Positions 1 through 10,389 of a DNA stretch of 64,000 bases are shown here, piece after piece. Made by a program: the position numbers and the translations under genes. The notes under the pieces are model-generated. The model was not told the DNA's origin. It did not search any database and saw nothing but the letters and a program-made list of their open reading frames with translations. Position 1 is the first letter of the stretch. Each line of letters begins with the position of its first letter. This stretch comes from Locusta migratoria (Eukaryota; Arthropoda; Insecta; Orthoptera; Acrididae): contig CM048750.1 of assembly GCA_026315105.1 (NCBI GenBank), positions 401,670,502 through 401,734,501 of the forward strand, read 5' to 3'.

Positions 1-424
1 TTTCCGTTGATGTTCCTCAGACATTCTTTTTTGAAGATTACTTATTTTGTTTTAAATATGACGTTAAATCTGCCTCTGAAAAATAGTCTGTAAAACCTTT
101 TTCTACATTTTTTTGTAAAGTAATTTCTTCCAACTATTTTATAGAGTTATAATTATCTCCATTATTCTCCTTTATTCGTTTGTCAAAGTCTTTTGTAGTG
201 CATACATACTGAACTGTGTTATAACACTTGTGTATTCAGGTTTTCTAACATACTCTTTCTCTGTGTATTGTTTAGTAACTGCATCGTAACCACATATTGG
301 GTCGTTTATATTTACTAATCTTCTATCTTTAAAGTCAACGAAATTTACTCACTTTAAAGATGTTGTTCAACCGCCTTCTAAGATTGTCTGTCTTTGGGTT
401 TATTGACACATGATCATCTTCCAT
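1..424 (-). pseudogene. Polinton ORF of unknown function, broken, truncated by window edge
   Basis: A minus-strand reading starts at an ATG at 422-424 with residues MEDDHVSINPKTD and continues left with several stops and frame changes. Its position after the protease suggests a Polinton structural or accessory gene. I cannot name the function. The AT-rich composition matches the other P1 genes. Confidence is limited because no intact stretch is longer than a few dozen residues. Confidence 0.45.
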
Positions 425-489
425 TGTTCATCGAAACTCTTCATCGATTTTTGACTCAAAATTCTTAATGAGTTTGTCTCCAAAAATGT

Positions 490-857
490 CTATTTAGTAC
501 CTTTAGAATTAATTAAACCTATAATTCTCATACAACATTTTAAAAACAAACACCACAAATGTCCACAAATTATTTCATCAACACTTTGTATGCTTTAGTA
601 TTGTAGTAAACATTATTTTCCCCAAATAGTCAACGAGGTGTTTGGGAATTGCACCAAATGAATCAAAAACCATTTTTTATCTTTATTTTGATAATGACAA
701 ATTCAATGTTTCCCAACATGATCAAAAGTATCTAAATTTACCATGCCACATTCTAATTTATTTCGGTTCTTTTGGCAATTCACCACTCATGAAAACATCT
801 CGAAAATGATTGATTTTTAATTGTGTGAGTAGTTTTTAGACACCAAAATTAGATCAT
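490..857 (-). pseudogene. Polinton adenain-like cysteine protease (PRO), broken
   Basis: In Polintons this protease (adenovirus-protease/Ulp1 fold) is thought to mature capsid proteins. Three pieces of the expected active-site order are seen on the minus strand: a GKH motif near 703-711 followed by ICHY, a DSFG motif near 655-665, and an ICGHL motif near 556-575 holding the candidate catalytic cysteine. A stop follows the histidine directly, where this family usually has an aromatic residue, and a frame change separates the DSFG and CGHL parts. The gene is dead in this copy. Assignment rests on the His-Asp-Cys order and on the flanking Polinton genes. Confidence 0.65.
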
Positions 858-869
858 GATTTTTTTTCG

Positions 870-1680
870 TTTTTTCAAGCTGGTGCCAGCTTTCTTTTCC
901 ATTTCTAAATGATGTCTTGTTTGTTCTTCTAGCTCTTTATCATCACCTGTTTGTAATTGCTGTAGATCCACCAGACAATAATCCCATTGTTGCAAGATAG
1001 GGCAAAGCTGACAAAAGTAGAGTAAGAAAACAATCTTTGTGTTGTCCTAAACCTTGTCCTTCTTTCTTTTTTGTTAGATATTCAACAATTTTTTCACTAC
1101 AGGAATTGTTAAAGAAACGAGCAAATTTCCACCAGTTTTCTTATCTTTCATTCACTTGTGAATATTAGTGCAAAATGGCTCAATCAAATTTAATTGTTCA
1201 TTATTGAACTTTAATTTAATGGATTTTGTCTAGTTTTGTCAGTTGGAAGCAAAGTATAATCAATCGAAAAGTTGTCCAATTATATAGATTAAAAATTAAT
1301 ACAAAATTATAAATCCCATCCATTTTAGTCAAATTCTATCCCCCATTCCTAGTTTTTTTCCATACATTATTCCTCGAACTGCAGTGCTGCTATTTTTTCA
1401 CCTAATGAAGTGTCAGGAGCATGCATTTTTTATTTTGCAGCTAGCTGAAGTTGTTTATGCGTTTGTGTCTCTTTTCTAACTATTTATGATCATGATAGGT
1501 GATGTCATGTTTTTTTGCAAACTTCATCCAATGGATTCATTCCTTCATCTACTCGAGCTAATATTTCATCTAGTTTGGTTCCTGGACCACATAATTTGTA
1601 GCCTGTATTTGCTAATCCCTTTCCATGATTTTTACTTGCCCAGAATGTGTGTGAAAGATTATTCAAAAAATCTATTCAAG
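870..1680 (-). pseudogene. Polinton minor capsid gene with phospholipase A2 motif, broken
   Basis: The minus strand shows the calcium-loop motif CGPGTKLDE at about 1570-1592, then DEVC, then the catalytic HD at about 1504-1509. This is the arrangement of the viral PLA2 domain first known from parvovirus VP1. The HD follows a run of seven A residues and is one frame off the CGPG part, so one base appears to have been gained in the A run. About 150 codons downstream, near 980-1060, is a hydrophobic, glycine-containing stretch (LPYLATMGLLSGG), as expected for a membrane-acting capsid protein. Several stops lie between. The PLA2 call is by motif, the minor-capsid role is inference. Confidence 0.65.
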
Positions 1681-1689
1681 TCTAGAATA

Positions 1690-2650
1690 CCTTTCGGACT
1701 GTTGCTAATGAAATCACCAAATTTGCTTGTCAGCATCTATGTCATTCTAACACTCTCATTATGATAATTTTTACTTCCTGCTACTTATTTCCATAAATGA
1801 CTGCTAATATGTCGATTAATTGACGAACATCTGTATATTTTTAACTAAACCCTAACCACTTGAATCTAAATCTGTTCTCATTTGTTTGGGAAAAATAATT
1901 TTCAACACTCTCTTTTATCCAATATTTATATTTATTGCCTTTACTTGATTACATTTTGTTTGAGTTATTGTCAGAATATAATGCTCTTAATTCAATCTAT
2001 ATAACTGCATAATCTGATAAATCAACAGCATTAAATTTTTTGCCCATATCATCCCTGGTAATTTGTTTTTTAGTCAAAAGATTCATTAATCCATCTGTTC
2101 CTGCATATGTTCTATCAGCAATTGTTTTTGTTGTTTACAGGCAATCTCCCAACAAATTTATATGTTCCAACAGGGTCAATCCAAAAACTTCATCTTCACT
2201 GTGCTTCATAAATTCTAAAATTCTTTCACTTATGTTTATTTATTCAACATCTTCTGATGATGTGGTAGCTTGTTGTTTGTCTTTTAACTGTTTTATTCCT
2301 TCACCATAGTCCTCTAACAAATTCTTTATTGCTGATTCACTTAATGTGTAGTCTCGTTTATCATAATCATAATGTTTAATTGTTCGAATATCGTTAAATT
2401 ACTCAAAACAGTATTGCTAATTAGGAATCATTTGGATATCAACTTCTCTTTTATCTTCAATTGTTTTCAAAACATTATCGCCTTATCCTTCAATTCCTTG
2501 TTGTTCAATGGCATTGATAACTGGTTGAACTTCTTTTTCAAATTTTTCATATTCTGTCCTTTGTTTTTTTGTCCATTTTTAAAACTGTTCTTTTACTCTT
2601 CTATTTCGTTTAGCTTTTTTGTCAATATATGGATCGTATTTTTGAAACAT
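1690..2650 (-). pseudogene. Uncharacterised Polinton gene, broken
   Basis: A minus-strand reading starts near 2650 with a lysine/arginine-rich N-terminus (MFQKYDPYIDKKAKRNRR), passes through a charged, probably helical region, and ends with a segment containing AGTDGLMNLLTKK and SSKGNKYKYWIK (about 1900-2120). About seven stops are spread through it. I recognise the C-terminal pattern as recurring in insect and cnidarian Polintons but cannot give it a function. It lies downstream of the ATPase in the same direction. The equivalent place in P2 is taken by later insertions. Confidence 0.5.
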
Positions 2651-2810
2651 TTATTAAACATAAAAAATCAACTAATAACTCATTTTTTGATGTTCAGCAT
2701 TTACGTTAATAGTTCAATGTTTATGTTCCTCATTAACATTCAACATTCTACTTAGATGTTTACGTTCAATGTTTGATGTTTATGTTCAAGATTCAAAAAG
2801 TTATTAATTT
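2640..2810. repeat. Degenerate AACATAAA/AATGTT intergenic repeat of Polinton
   Basis: Several imperfect copies of TTTATGTT, GTTCAATGTT and related words lie between the ATPase and the next gene. A similar cluster follows the ATPase in P2 (35281-35370), so this looks like a shared feature of the element family and not random AT-richness. Confidence 0.45.
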
Positions 2811-3245
2811 CATTATTTTTGAATATGTTTAAGCTAAATATGAGCAATATATTCCTTTGTGTCTTCTTTTAGTAAAATACCCTTTAAATGTATCTTGATT
2901 TTAGATAATGAAGTCATCAACTAAACTAAATTTTCTTCACATTCAACTAATGGAATGATTTCTTTGTTATTTTCAATCAAAGTAACAATTTTTTAATTAA
3001 TTTTATCTTCGATTATTCATAACGTTTTAGAAATTCTTGATCTAAACTTTTTGAAGAACTATACCAAAGATTATTTTTTTCCAATTCAGCCATCATGAAG
3101 CTAAAATATAATTATCAAATATTAATTTTTTCCACATTAACTAAAACTAATTATTGCATATCATATTGAATTTTCTAAAAGTTTACCATGTTTCTTTTTT
3201 TGCCTGGACTTCTTACTTTTGGCTTCCAATCTGTGATTTATTTAT
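2780..3245 (-). pseudogene. Polinton FtsK/HerA-type packaging ATPase, broken (P1 copy)
   Basis: The minus strand from about 3245 leftwards aligns by eye with the better preserved ATPase of P2 at 34632-35290: the same N-terminal basic region, the DNYIL and WLNWKK segments (about 3070-3110), and a C-terminal part with RRHKG. The Walker A segment itself is badly damaged here, and several stops and frame changes are present. The family packages element DNA into capsids. It is divergent from the penton-like gene that starts about 20 bases to the right. Confidence 0.6.
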
Positions 3246-3264
3246 ATAATTTTACTAATATAAA

Positions 3265-3940
3265 TGAGTAGATATTTCAATTGAGTGATAATTCTTCTCT
3301 TCCTAAGAAATGAGTGACTGTACCAATAAGAAATTTAAAAAGTTTTATTGGTTGACTGTTACTTAACATTTTATCCCCAAACATCACATCAACAAATAAT
3401 AAACTATATTACGATGGGGAAGCAATAGACATTCCTGTTGGTCAATACAGTTTGAAAAATTTAGATAAATTCATGCACTGAAAGATGACAAATAGTACCA
3501 TTACAGCAGATGAAATTTTAAAAGGGGTTGTTATTGAAAGCAAAGTAATATTGTAGATGGACATAAATGATAGTATTGCAAGTATGCTTGGATTTAATGG
3601 ACAACCTTTTAATTCCAATGAAAACACCGTTGCTAATTATATTCTTAAAATTATTCCATTTGAATTAATAAACATACATTTGAATTTAGCTGATGGAATG
3701 TTTGTTAAACCTACTGATAATTTTCATCAAGAAACTACTATTATTTCTTCATTCAGGCCTAATGCTAAATTTGGTGTACCAATAATCTACAAACCACATC
3801 ATCCTATAATGTCTCCAATTTTTGATCCTATTCAAAATTGAGAGATAACTATAACCGATGAAAATGATAAACTGATCGACTTCATTGGTGCTTGTGTGGA
3901 TTTAAAAATGAATTATTACATGTTTCCTAAATAAATCGAG
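3265..3940 (+). pseudogene. Polinton penton-like (single jelly-roll) capsid gene, broken (P1 copy)
   Basis: The plus strand starts near 3265 (MSRYFN, then a stop) and aligns along most of its length with the P2 gene at 33985-34615. The longest open piece is 3557-3841, 94 residues, with GSMLGF-like ASMLGFNGQ and a C-terminal strand-rich part. Shared words with P2 include VGQYS, ADGM and PIIY. It has stops near 3280, 3480, 3555 and 3840. Similarity to insect Polinton capsid genes is recalled; the penton assignment, as opposed to another minor capsid protein, is inference. Confidence 0.6.
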
Positions 3941-4180
3941 AGTTATCAATTCCTCACTTTTCCTGTGACTGAGAAAACAATAAATAATTTAAATCTTCCA
4001 AACAAAGATACAGAGATTAATATTAATATTGGTGAAGGTTGGGTTCATCCAAATCCTGCCCAATTTTACATCAATTTGGTTTTATTTGAACTGAGGACAA
4101 AGATTTTCCAAATTATGATGGATAATACAATAAAAAATTAATTGATATTTATGTAGCAAAACATTCTGATATCTCACAAT
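3940..4180 (+). pseudogene. Polinton major capsid protein, N-terminal piece only
   Basis: Directly after the penton-like gene the plus strand reads ESYQF, NKDTEIN and WVHPNPAQFYI (about 3945-4080). The first two motifs recur at the start of the P2 capsid gene (33780-33960, minus strand), and the last piece resembles the start of double jelly-roll capsid genes of Polintons as I recall them. The reading shifts frame near 4085 and is lost at about 4180, where unrelated sequence begins. Confidence 0.55.
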
Positions 4181-5210
4181 GAAGAAGGGGAACAATATTC
4201 TGTCTAGAATCCAATAGACCCTCATTTCTTCTTTGACACTTCTTGTGGCTGACGTTGCATCATAAAGGAAGGGATGATAACCCCACCGAGTGGATATATT
4301 TTTACTCGTCTGAGACGGTCTACTGGTATGCAAGTGTGCAAAATCACAGATATGCAAATTAATTTTAAATGTAATCGTCATTAATGTTCATATCCAGCTC
4401 GTAGCCTTAATACCTGCAGATAAAAGAGCAAAGTGGAAAGGGGATACGAAACACAAGACAAGAGAAGACTTCAATAGGCGCCGAAATTCCACAGGACGCT
4501 AGGCAGTATATCACCCTGAACAAACATGGCCCGAGTCAGCCCCTGGCTGTAATTCTGCAGACAGGGCAGACTAACGGATACTTAGAAGATAAACTATCCA
4601 AAACCGAAACTAAGAGGCTCCCTGATGATAGGAACCTTACAGTATGCGGCTCACACTGCCCAATATCTGAAAGGGAAGCGATACATTATCGAATGTTTTC
4701 CAGAGAGTGGAGCCACCTCATGTAGTGAGCTTACAGAGAGATAGGTCCTGCCTTGCAAACTGCCCCATAAAGGTGTCGCCAGAGACCAGACCCTCTCAAC
4801 CCTCAATACCAACTATATTATGATTTGTGAGCAGGACTACTCTTCCCTGATGGTGCCACAGTGCCCGTGGTGGGGGACGCCCCAGAAATGAGTGTAGTCA
4901 TCTTTGTGTTCATCACCTCACTGCCGCCTGAGCTCTGCCCCCTCAAATAAAGAAGATGGGTTACAGAGGCAAAAGGTTGGCTTCCATCAAGATGCTGGAT
5001 AATCAAACTGGCTATGGACCTTGAATTTTTAGAAAATATATCAGAGAGGTAGGTTGGAAGATGGACAAAACCTCTCCGGGATTTCCTTGACATGGCGCTG
5101 AAGAGTTTCCACTTTTTGATATTGAATTTATTTTTAAAGTTTATTATTTTTTTAATCATGACGTGTGTGAACATATCTCATTGATGCTGAAAAATTTACA
5201 TTTTTTCATT
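4181..5210. other. Unidentified insert in the P1 capsid gene
   Basis: This kilobase is less AT-rich than the Polinton on both sides and has no similarity I recognise. The longest reading is 118 residues on the minus strand (4818-5174), ending in a Ser/Thr/Gly-rich tail, with no domain I know. I see no clear target duplication or terminal repeat. It could be a transposon relic or a retroposed host sequence. Confidence 0.35.
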
Positions 5211-5805
5211 CTTCAAACTTTTTTCTAAATAAATAAAGAAATATGTCACTCCAAGGATCTTAACAATTATGGTAATGCTTGTTAAGAAGTTCTTAGAAAA
5301 TTTTTGGACCAGAAAAAAACTAATGCTATTTGAAAATCTGAAATTCTGATGACTAAATTTGGAGATATAAAATCTTATTTGTTTTGGATGGTAAATATAA
5401 AATTACTCTTTGTGATCATTATACTAAAATCTGTATCAATGATGAAGATAAATTAGAAAAAACTTGCGCAATTGAAATTTGTCTATCGAAGTCAGAAACG
5501 AAATAAATATGAAAAGTTCATGTTATTAATTATGAATAAAAACTTTTGATATTTTCTTTACTTTGACTTTCTAGGCTCTTGAAGAGCTCAAATTTGGGCA
5601 TCGTGTTTTTCCATTTTGATTGATTTTTAATTTTTGAGTTGTCAAAGCAAGATTTTTTTGATTTGGGGATGGAGAATTGAAAAGAATTGAGTTTTTGGAT
5701 TGCATTGCATAGTGGTTGCATTGCATTGCATTATGATTGTGTTATGCTTGAAATGCGAAATTTGGAAACTTGAAATTTGCGACTTTGAAAACTCACTTTT
5801 GAAAT
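5211..5805. other. AT-rich sequence without recognised gene
   Basis: About 600 bases, AT-rich, with short runs of GCATT repeats at 5700-5745. The part 5340-5500 could be leftover Polinton coding sequence judging by composition, but I cannot align it to a P2 gene. Confidence 0.3.
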
Positions 5806-5810
5806 GCCCA

Positions 5811-6164
5811 TTAGTGAAGAACTCTCATCAATATACTACTGATGTGCACAAGGTCTTTTCGTTTTTGTCGTTTTGAGGACAGCTCATAATACGCGACTTT
5901 GTATGTGACATCTGACAGGTGGCGTATTACCTGATACTGACCAAAGTATCGCTTAAGTAAGTTTTCTGAAAGCCCAGAAATCCATATCAGATCTCCTGGC
6001 CTGTACACAATAGGACGGTGCCTCTCGTTGTACCATTGACGGTCCTTCTGAGTGTCCAGTGTGCGTACATAAGCCAGCTGTCTCACTTCTTCGACCTTGT
6101 TGATGAGCTGTTTCACATAATCGTCCTGAGTGTTGTGTGGTTGGATTGTGAACAGCATATCCAT
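5811..6164 (-). pseudogene. Gypsy integrase C-terminal part
   Basis: 117 residues, with a helical segment (DRQWYNERHRPIVYRPGDLI) followed by a small beta-barrel-like region (RYFGQYQVIRHLSDVTYKVA), the usual C-terminus of gypsy integrases, which binds DNA. It is separated from the core at 6424 by the SINE at 6206-6400. Confidence 0.75.
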
Positions 6165-6205
6165 TGTCGCCTCAGAGTCATGGACGTGGAATAGAGAAAA
6201 TGACG

Positions 6206-6400
6206 TTCAAATGTTTGTAAATCTATTGGACCAAACTGCATGGTCATCAGTCCGTAACTTAAAAACTACTTAAACTAAGGTAAACTAACCTAAGGACAAC
6301 ACACACACCCATGCCCGAGGGAGGACTCGAACCTCCGACGGCGAGCAACCACGCGCTCCACAGCGAAGTGCCTTTGACCGCTCGGCTAGTCCACCACTGC
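6206..6400 (-). repeat. tRNA-derived SINE, minus strand
   Basis: The minus strand starts with a tRNA-like head (B box GGTTCGAGTCC) and ends with the body shared by the other SINEs here (GGACTGATGACC-type segment, then AAACATTTGAACGTC). An imperfect 11-nt target duplication, AGAAAATGACG / AGAAAAGTACG, flanks it at 6195-6205 and 6401-6411. It interrupts the gypsy integrase. Confidence 0.85.
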
Positions 6401-6423
6401 AGAAAAGTACGCAATATTGTATC

Positions 6424-7118
6424 CTAATCCTTCTGCTGAACATCTACGTACACAGACAGCGTATCTGCTAAGGTCTTGTGAAAATTTTCTGTAAGACAAT
6501 TTGTCAGAGGATGGTAGGCTGTTCTTATTCTGTGGACAATGTCGCAAAGTAACATTACCTCTGATACTTGATTTGCCTGGAATACTTTTCCATATGACAT
6601 CACACGTGGTGCACCATGCTTCAAAATAATGTCTTCTACTAGGAATTTTACGATCTCTTGAGCTTCTGCTGTCGGCACAGGTTTGGTGACAGTGTAATGG
6701 GTGAGGTAGTCAGTGCAGACTATTATCCATCAATTACCGGCTGTCACCTCGGGAACATCCTTAAAAAGTCCATTCCAATCCGGTGGACTGGAGCTGCTGC
6801 CGGTGGAATTGGTACCAAATACCCTGGAGGCAATTTCGTCATATGCTTTTGTCACTGGCACTTATTATAGTAACTGACATGGTGCTTGACATATAGGTAG
6901 AGTCCTTGCCAGTTACACCTGCGTCTGATTCTGTCTAGGGTCTTTACGAATCCCAGATGACCGAGTATTGGAGCATTGTGGAAATATTTGAGAATAGCTG
7001 GTTGGAGATGAGCTGGAACGACCAGTAGATGTTTGCGGCCCAGTGAATCGTAGTTGCTCTTATACAATGTCCCGTTTATAAGTTGAAACTCTCCTTTGGT
7101 CTGTTCTCCTTTCTCCAA
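6424..7118 (-). pseudogene. Gypsy integrase zinc domain and core
   Basis: The right part (6852-7118) is the zinc-binding domain: H...H spacing is kept (HNAPILGHLG) but of the two cysteines only the last (NKCQ) remains, the first being Tyr (VSYYNKCQ). The left part (6424-6850) holds core sequence, including FLVEDIILKHGAPR and a VHRIRTAYHP segment with TENFH. The two parts are in different frames and a stop-rich section lies between them. Confidence 0.75.
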
Positions 7119-8342
7119 TGCCTCTATGGTTTGTAATAATGCAGGATCTTCTCTCTATATAGCTGTAATGTCACCTAACTCAGTTAGGGTTGAAACTGCA
7201 TCCATGCTGTTACTAGAAAGGCAGTCAGCGTCCTTCTGTTAGAATACCACTTTGACGTTGTACTCTTGTAGTCTTAGTGACCATCTTGCTAGTCGACCAG
7301 ACTAATCTTTCAAGCTAGTCAGCCAACATACAGAATGGTTGTCTGTCATGATGGTGAATGGTTTGCTAAATAAACTTATTGACAGCCCAGATAAATGCAA
7401 GACACTCTTTTTTGGTTGTAGAGTAGTTAATCTCTGTCTGCATAGGCTATCGCCTTTCCAGCACCATCCTGAATTTCTATGAGCACTGCACCAATCCCAT
7501 AAACGCTTGTGTCATTGTGAATTTCGGTTTCCACATTCTTGTCATAAAAGGCTAAAAATGGTACAGAACTTAGAGTGTCCTTAAGTACCCAGAAAGCTCT
7601 TTTTTTCGTCTCATCCCAGTAAGACTTGGTGTCTCCTGCAAAAGTTCTTGCAACAGGTGTGCCTTATTACAAAAATCTTCAATGAAACGGTGATTGTAGG
7701 AGCACAGCCCGAGAAAACTTCTCACATCACGAATGTGCAAAGGATATTGAAATTCTGTGCCTGCCCTTACTTTATCTGGATCAGTACGCGACACCATCTC
7801 CAGTAACTATGTTACTCAAGATACTTATCTCTTTCGTGATGAAGAAGCACTTCTTTGCATTGAGGTGGAGTCTTGCAGTTTGAACACACTTCAATGCAGT
7901 TGACAGATGGCTTAGATGTTTTGCAAATTCCCTTGAGAAAACGACAATATCTTCTAGGTGCCGAAGCCATGTCATCCATTTAAGATGTCGAAGCAAGTTG
8001 TCCATCATGCATTCGAATGTGGCGGGGCATTATATGGTCCAAACGGCATGACTTTGAATTCATAGAGGACATCAGGGTAGTCTTCTACCTATAAGCTTCG
8101 TCAGCCTCGTTTTGACAGTAACCTGTCTGCATGTCCATGACTGAGAAGTATGTAGCTCCTTTCAAAAAGTCTAAGGCGTCGTCAATGTGTTGAAATAGGT
8201 ATACATCTTTCTTTATGATTTTGTTCAGCCGCTGACAGTTGACACAGAAACGCCACATGCCATCCTTCTTCATGAGGACCACCTGAGTCGATGAAGGACT
8301 CTCTGTAGGTTGAATAATGTCATCATGCAATGTCATCTCCAA
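7119..8342 (-). pseudogene. Gypsy reverse transcriptase and RNase H region
   Basis: From 8342 leftwards: MKKDGMWRFCVNCQRLN (RT palm/fingers motif) and FSVMDMQTGY (first catalytic Asp). At 7940-7965 the catalytic box that is usually Y-x-D-D reads HLEDIVVFS, so both the aromatic residue and one acidic residue have changed. At 7570-7797 comes RDVRSFLGLCSYNHRFIEDF, the segment after the palm. RNase H sequence at 7119-7560 is hard to follow through stops. Confidence 0.8.
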
Positions 8343-8599
8343 TTCTTCAAAATTATCTGTCTTTCAGCTGTCGACACTCAATACGAACGTTGGCTAGTTG
8401 GTGGATGATTCCCAGTATAGATACAGTGTTTCATTGTGGGCCTTTCATCTGGCTCTTCTTGTGCTTAGCCTTTAATGCTGACGTTCTTCATGGGTCAGAT
8501 CGGACCCTACATGCAATTCCATAGTAGTTTTCTCTAGTGCATTGTCAGTAGGAAGAGCAGAACATGAAATTTCGTTGATGACATTGAACCTGCCATCTT

Positions 8600-9093
8600 G
8601 GACTGGTTCATCTGTTCCAGTACAAATTCCTATATGGATGAGTTACGATTGCCCGTGAAAATTACTGGTCCAAAGCACCCCTCGACCATATGTAATGCTT
8701 ATGATAGCCGCTGGTATGTATATTTCCTTCGTTTACTGATTAGCTTTTTGCGATCGGCAAGCATTTTCCAGCTCAACTAGTCATCTCGGTTGCTGACTGG
8801 AACTCTTCTCATTATTAATGGCGGGATCTCATCATACTCGACAGCAAACAACCTTCTAGGGAAGAAGTGTTACATGTACTCATTGGAACAGCTTCCTCAA
8901 TTTCTAGCTCAGCCAATGACAGCCTGGGATGCCTGAAAGAAGTCCACTCAAGGATGGCATTGTGGCTATATTCTGTTGAAATGATAAATTCAAATGGCTG
9001 CGTCCTGTTGGTGATAGTTATTCTTGCAACACATGTTAAAGCTGGCCAGAAAATTACCCATATGCGACCTCCAGCAAATGGATCACAGAACAT
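8600..9093 (-). pseudogene. Gypsy protease-to-RT linker region
   Basis: The minus-strand reading 8815-9093 contains ARITITNRTQPFEFIISTE and SHNAILEW, the pattern found just after the aspartic protease in gypsy polyproteins. The protease active-site triplet itself is not visible. Stops are frequent and 8400-8800 is only recognisable by position. Confidence 0.55.
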
Positions 9094-9376
9094 TGTTTCT
9101 CTAGTTTACAGCGGTAGTCATTCAATAAAACAGAAGGAAGCTGCTGAGTCGACTAGTGCCCAGCCTCACATCCATAGATGGTCTCCTCGCCTAATTTTCC
9201 TGGTCGCTATGGGTAGGTGAGCAGTTGGTATCTCTGTAAGACGATGTAATCGTCTGCAGTTGAAAGCCATTTAAAAGACTGCTACAATGGTGGGCGTTTT
9301 GAGGCATAATAATTTTAAAGTACTTGTCTTCCCTACCTACAGTATCAGTAGAATGCAAAAGCCATTTATAGGTCAC

Positions 9377-9859
9377 AATTTGGTAACAAATTAATTAGAG
9401 TAATTGTGTAATTAAAGTAATTGCTTACTTACAGTACTTATGTAATTCGAGAAATTGTTTATTGTAATTGTTTATTTGTTTATTGTAATTACTGTAATTA
9501 CAATTGTAATTAGACTTGCATGTGTTCACTCCTCAAAGTATGGCATGGAACTGAGGTCACCCCACTCCAGCACGTGACTGTCAACATCACACCCCACCCC
9601 TACCATGTGACCACCGATAAATGGGGAGCACAGCACGTGACCACATGACCGTCGACCAATGGGAGCACAGAATGATCCCAACCGACAGTCTACAATCATT
9701 CAGATGCAGTTGGAGGGACAAAAACAACAACAGCTGCAGCAGCATAGAAAGGATGCAATTACATTTGACTTCCATAGTCATGAGATTCCTAGCACAACCA
9801 CAAATTGGCGGGAAGCATAATTCCAGGTTGCCCTGGAAGACTGTTGCCCCTCAATTTCG
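9377..9859. other. Non-coding sequence
   Basis: TAATTG/GTAATTAC-rich low-complexity sequence at 9385-9515, then about 350 bases with repeated ACGTGAC/CATGTGACC words at 9560-9650. I see no gene. Confidence 0.4.
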
Positions 9860-10045
9860 GTGGGGCAGCTTCACATTGCAGCTGTTTCTGTATATAAAAA
9901 TATCATTAAAGTGGTTCGATGAACCCTCTGCCATGCAGTTAAATATGGTTTGGAGAGTTATTATGTAGATTTATAAGTAGAATAAATAAAGCGATATTAT
10001 GGTTGGTATGTATCAACTTGAATTTCAGTACCCTCAACTAACACA
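9860..10045 (+). repeat. 3' end of LINE family A with extra downstream sequence
   Basis: Contains the family A 3' mark GTGGTTCGATGAACCCTCTG and a degenerate GTAGATTTATAAGTAG tail. The next about 70 bases (through CAACTAACACAGG) are shared with the copy at 26105-26270 on the other strand but not with the copy at 57.3 kb. Confidence 0.7.
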
Positions 10046-10389
10046 GGAAATTCTTTGGATATAGGAAGACCTTTGTTCTGAAGATAAATTTGATACTGAA
10101 TTTCTTATGATATTTGGACAGTGTTATGCATCAATTGACCAAAGCCACTTTTTGATAAAAAAAAATGGTTTGACATGATTACGGTCGATTCGTCGAGAGA
10201 AAGTTCATCTGAACCAAGCGCCAAACACTCTGCCGCTATTATTGTATTTTGCATCAGCTGACTAACAGCCCCATTGTGCGACTTCGTTTTGCATCAGTTG
10301 GCTATGCGACATGTGGTGGACAGAACAGAAACATCAAGATGGTTTTAATGCTAAAAGCAGTTTTAGAACAGCATCGTCCATTGCACACA

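Larger units (their letters stand above)
1..4180. mobile_element. Polinton/Maverick fragment P1 (left end outside window)
   Basis: A run of decayed Polinton genes. On the minus strand, from right to left, are an ATPase, an uncharacterised gene, a PLA2-type minor capsid gene, a protease and one more ORF. On the plus strand are a penton-like gene and the start of the major capsid gene. The divergent ATPase/penton pair is arranged exactly as in the second Polinton at 34.0-35.3 kb, and the two can be aligned by eye. Every gene has stops or frameshifts. The left end is outside the window and the right side is interrupted at about 4180. No terminal inverted repeat is visible. Confidence 0.85.
5811..9376 (-). 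mobile_element. Ty3/gypsy LTR retrotransposon, pol remnant
   Basis: On the minus strand the order is protease region, reverse transcriptase, RNase H region, integrase zinc domain, integrase core and integrase C-terminus, which is the Ty3/gypsy order. Stops and frameshifts divide it into at least six pieces. A SINE sits between the core and C-terminus of the integrase. I found neither LTRs nor gag. Confidence 0.85.
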
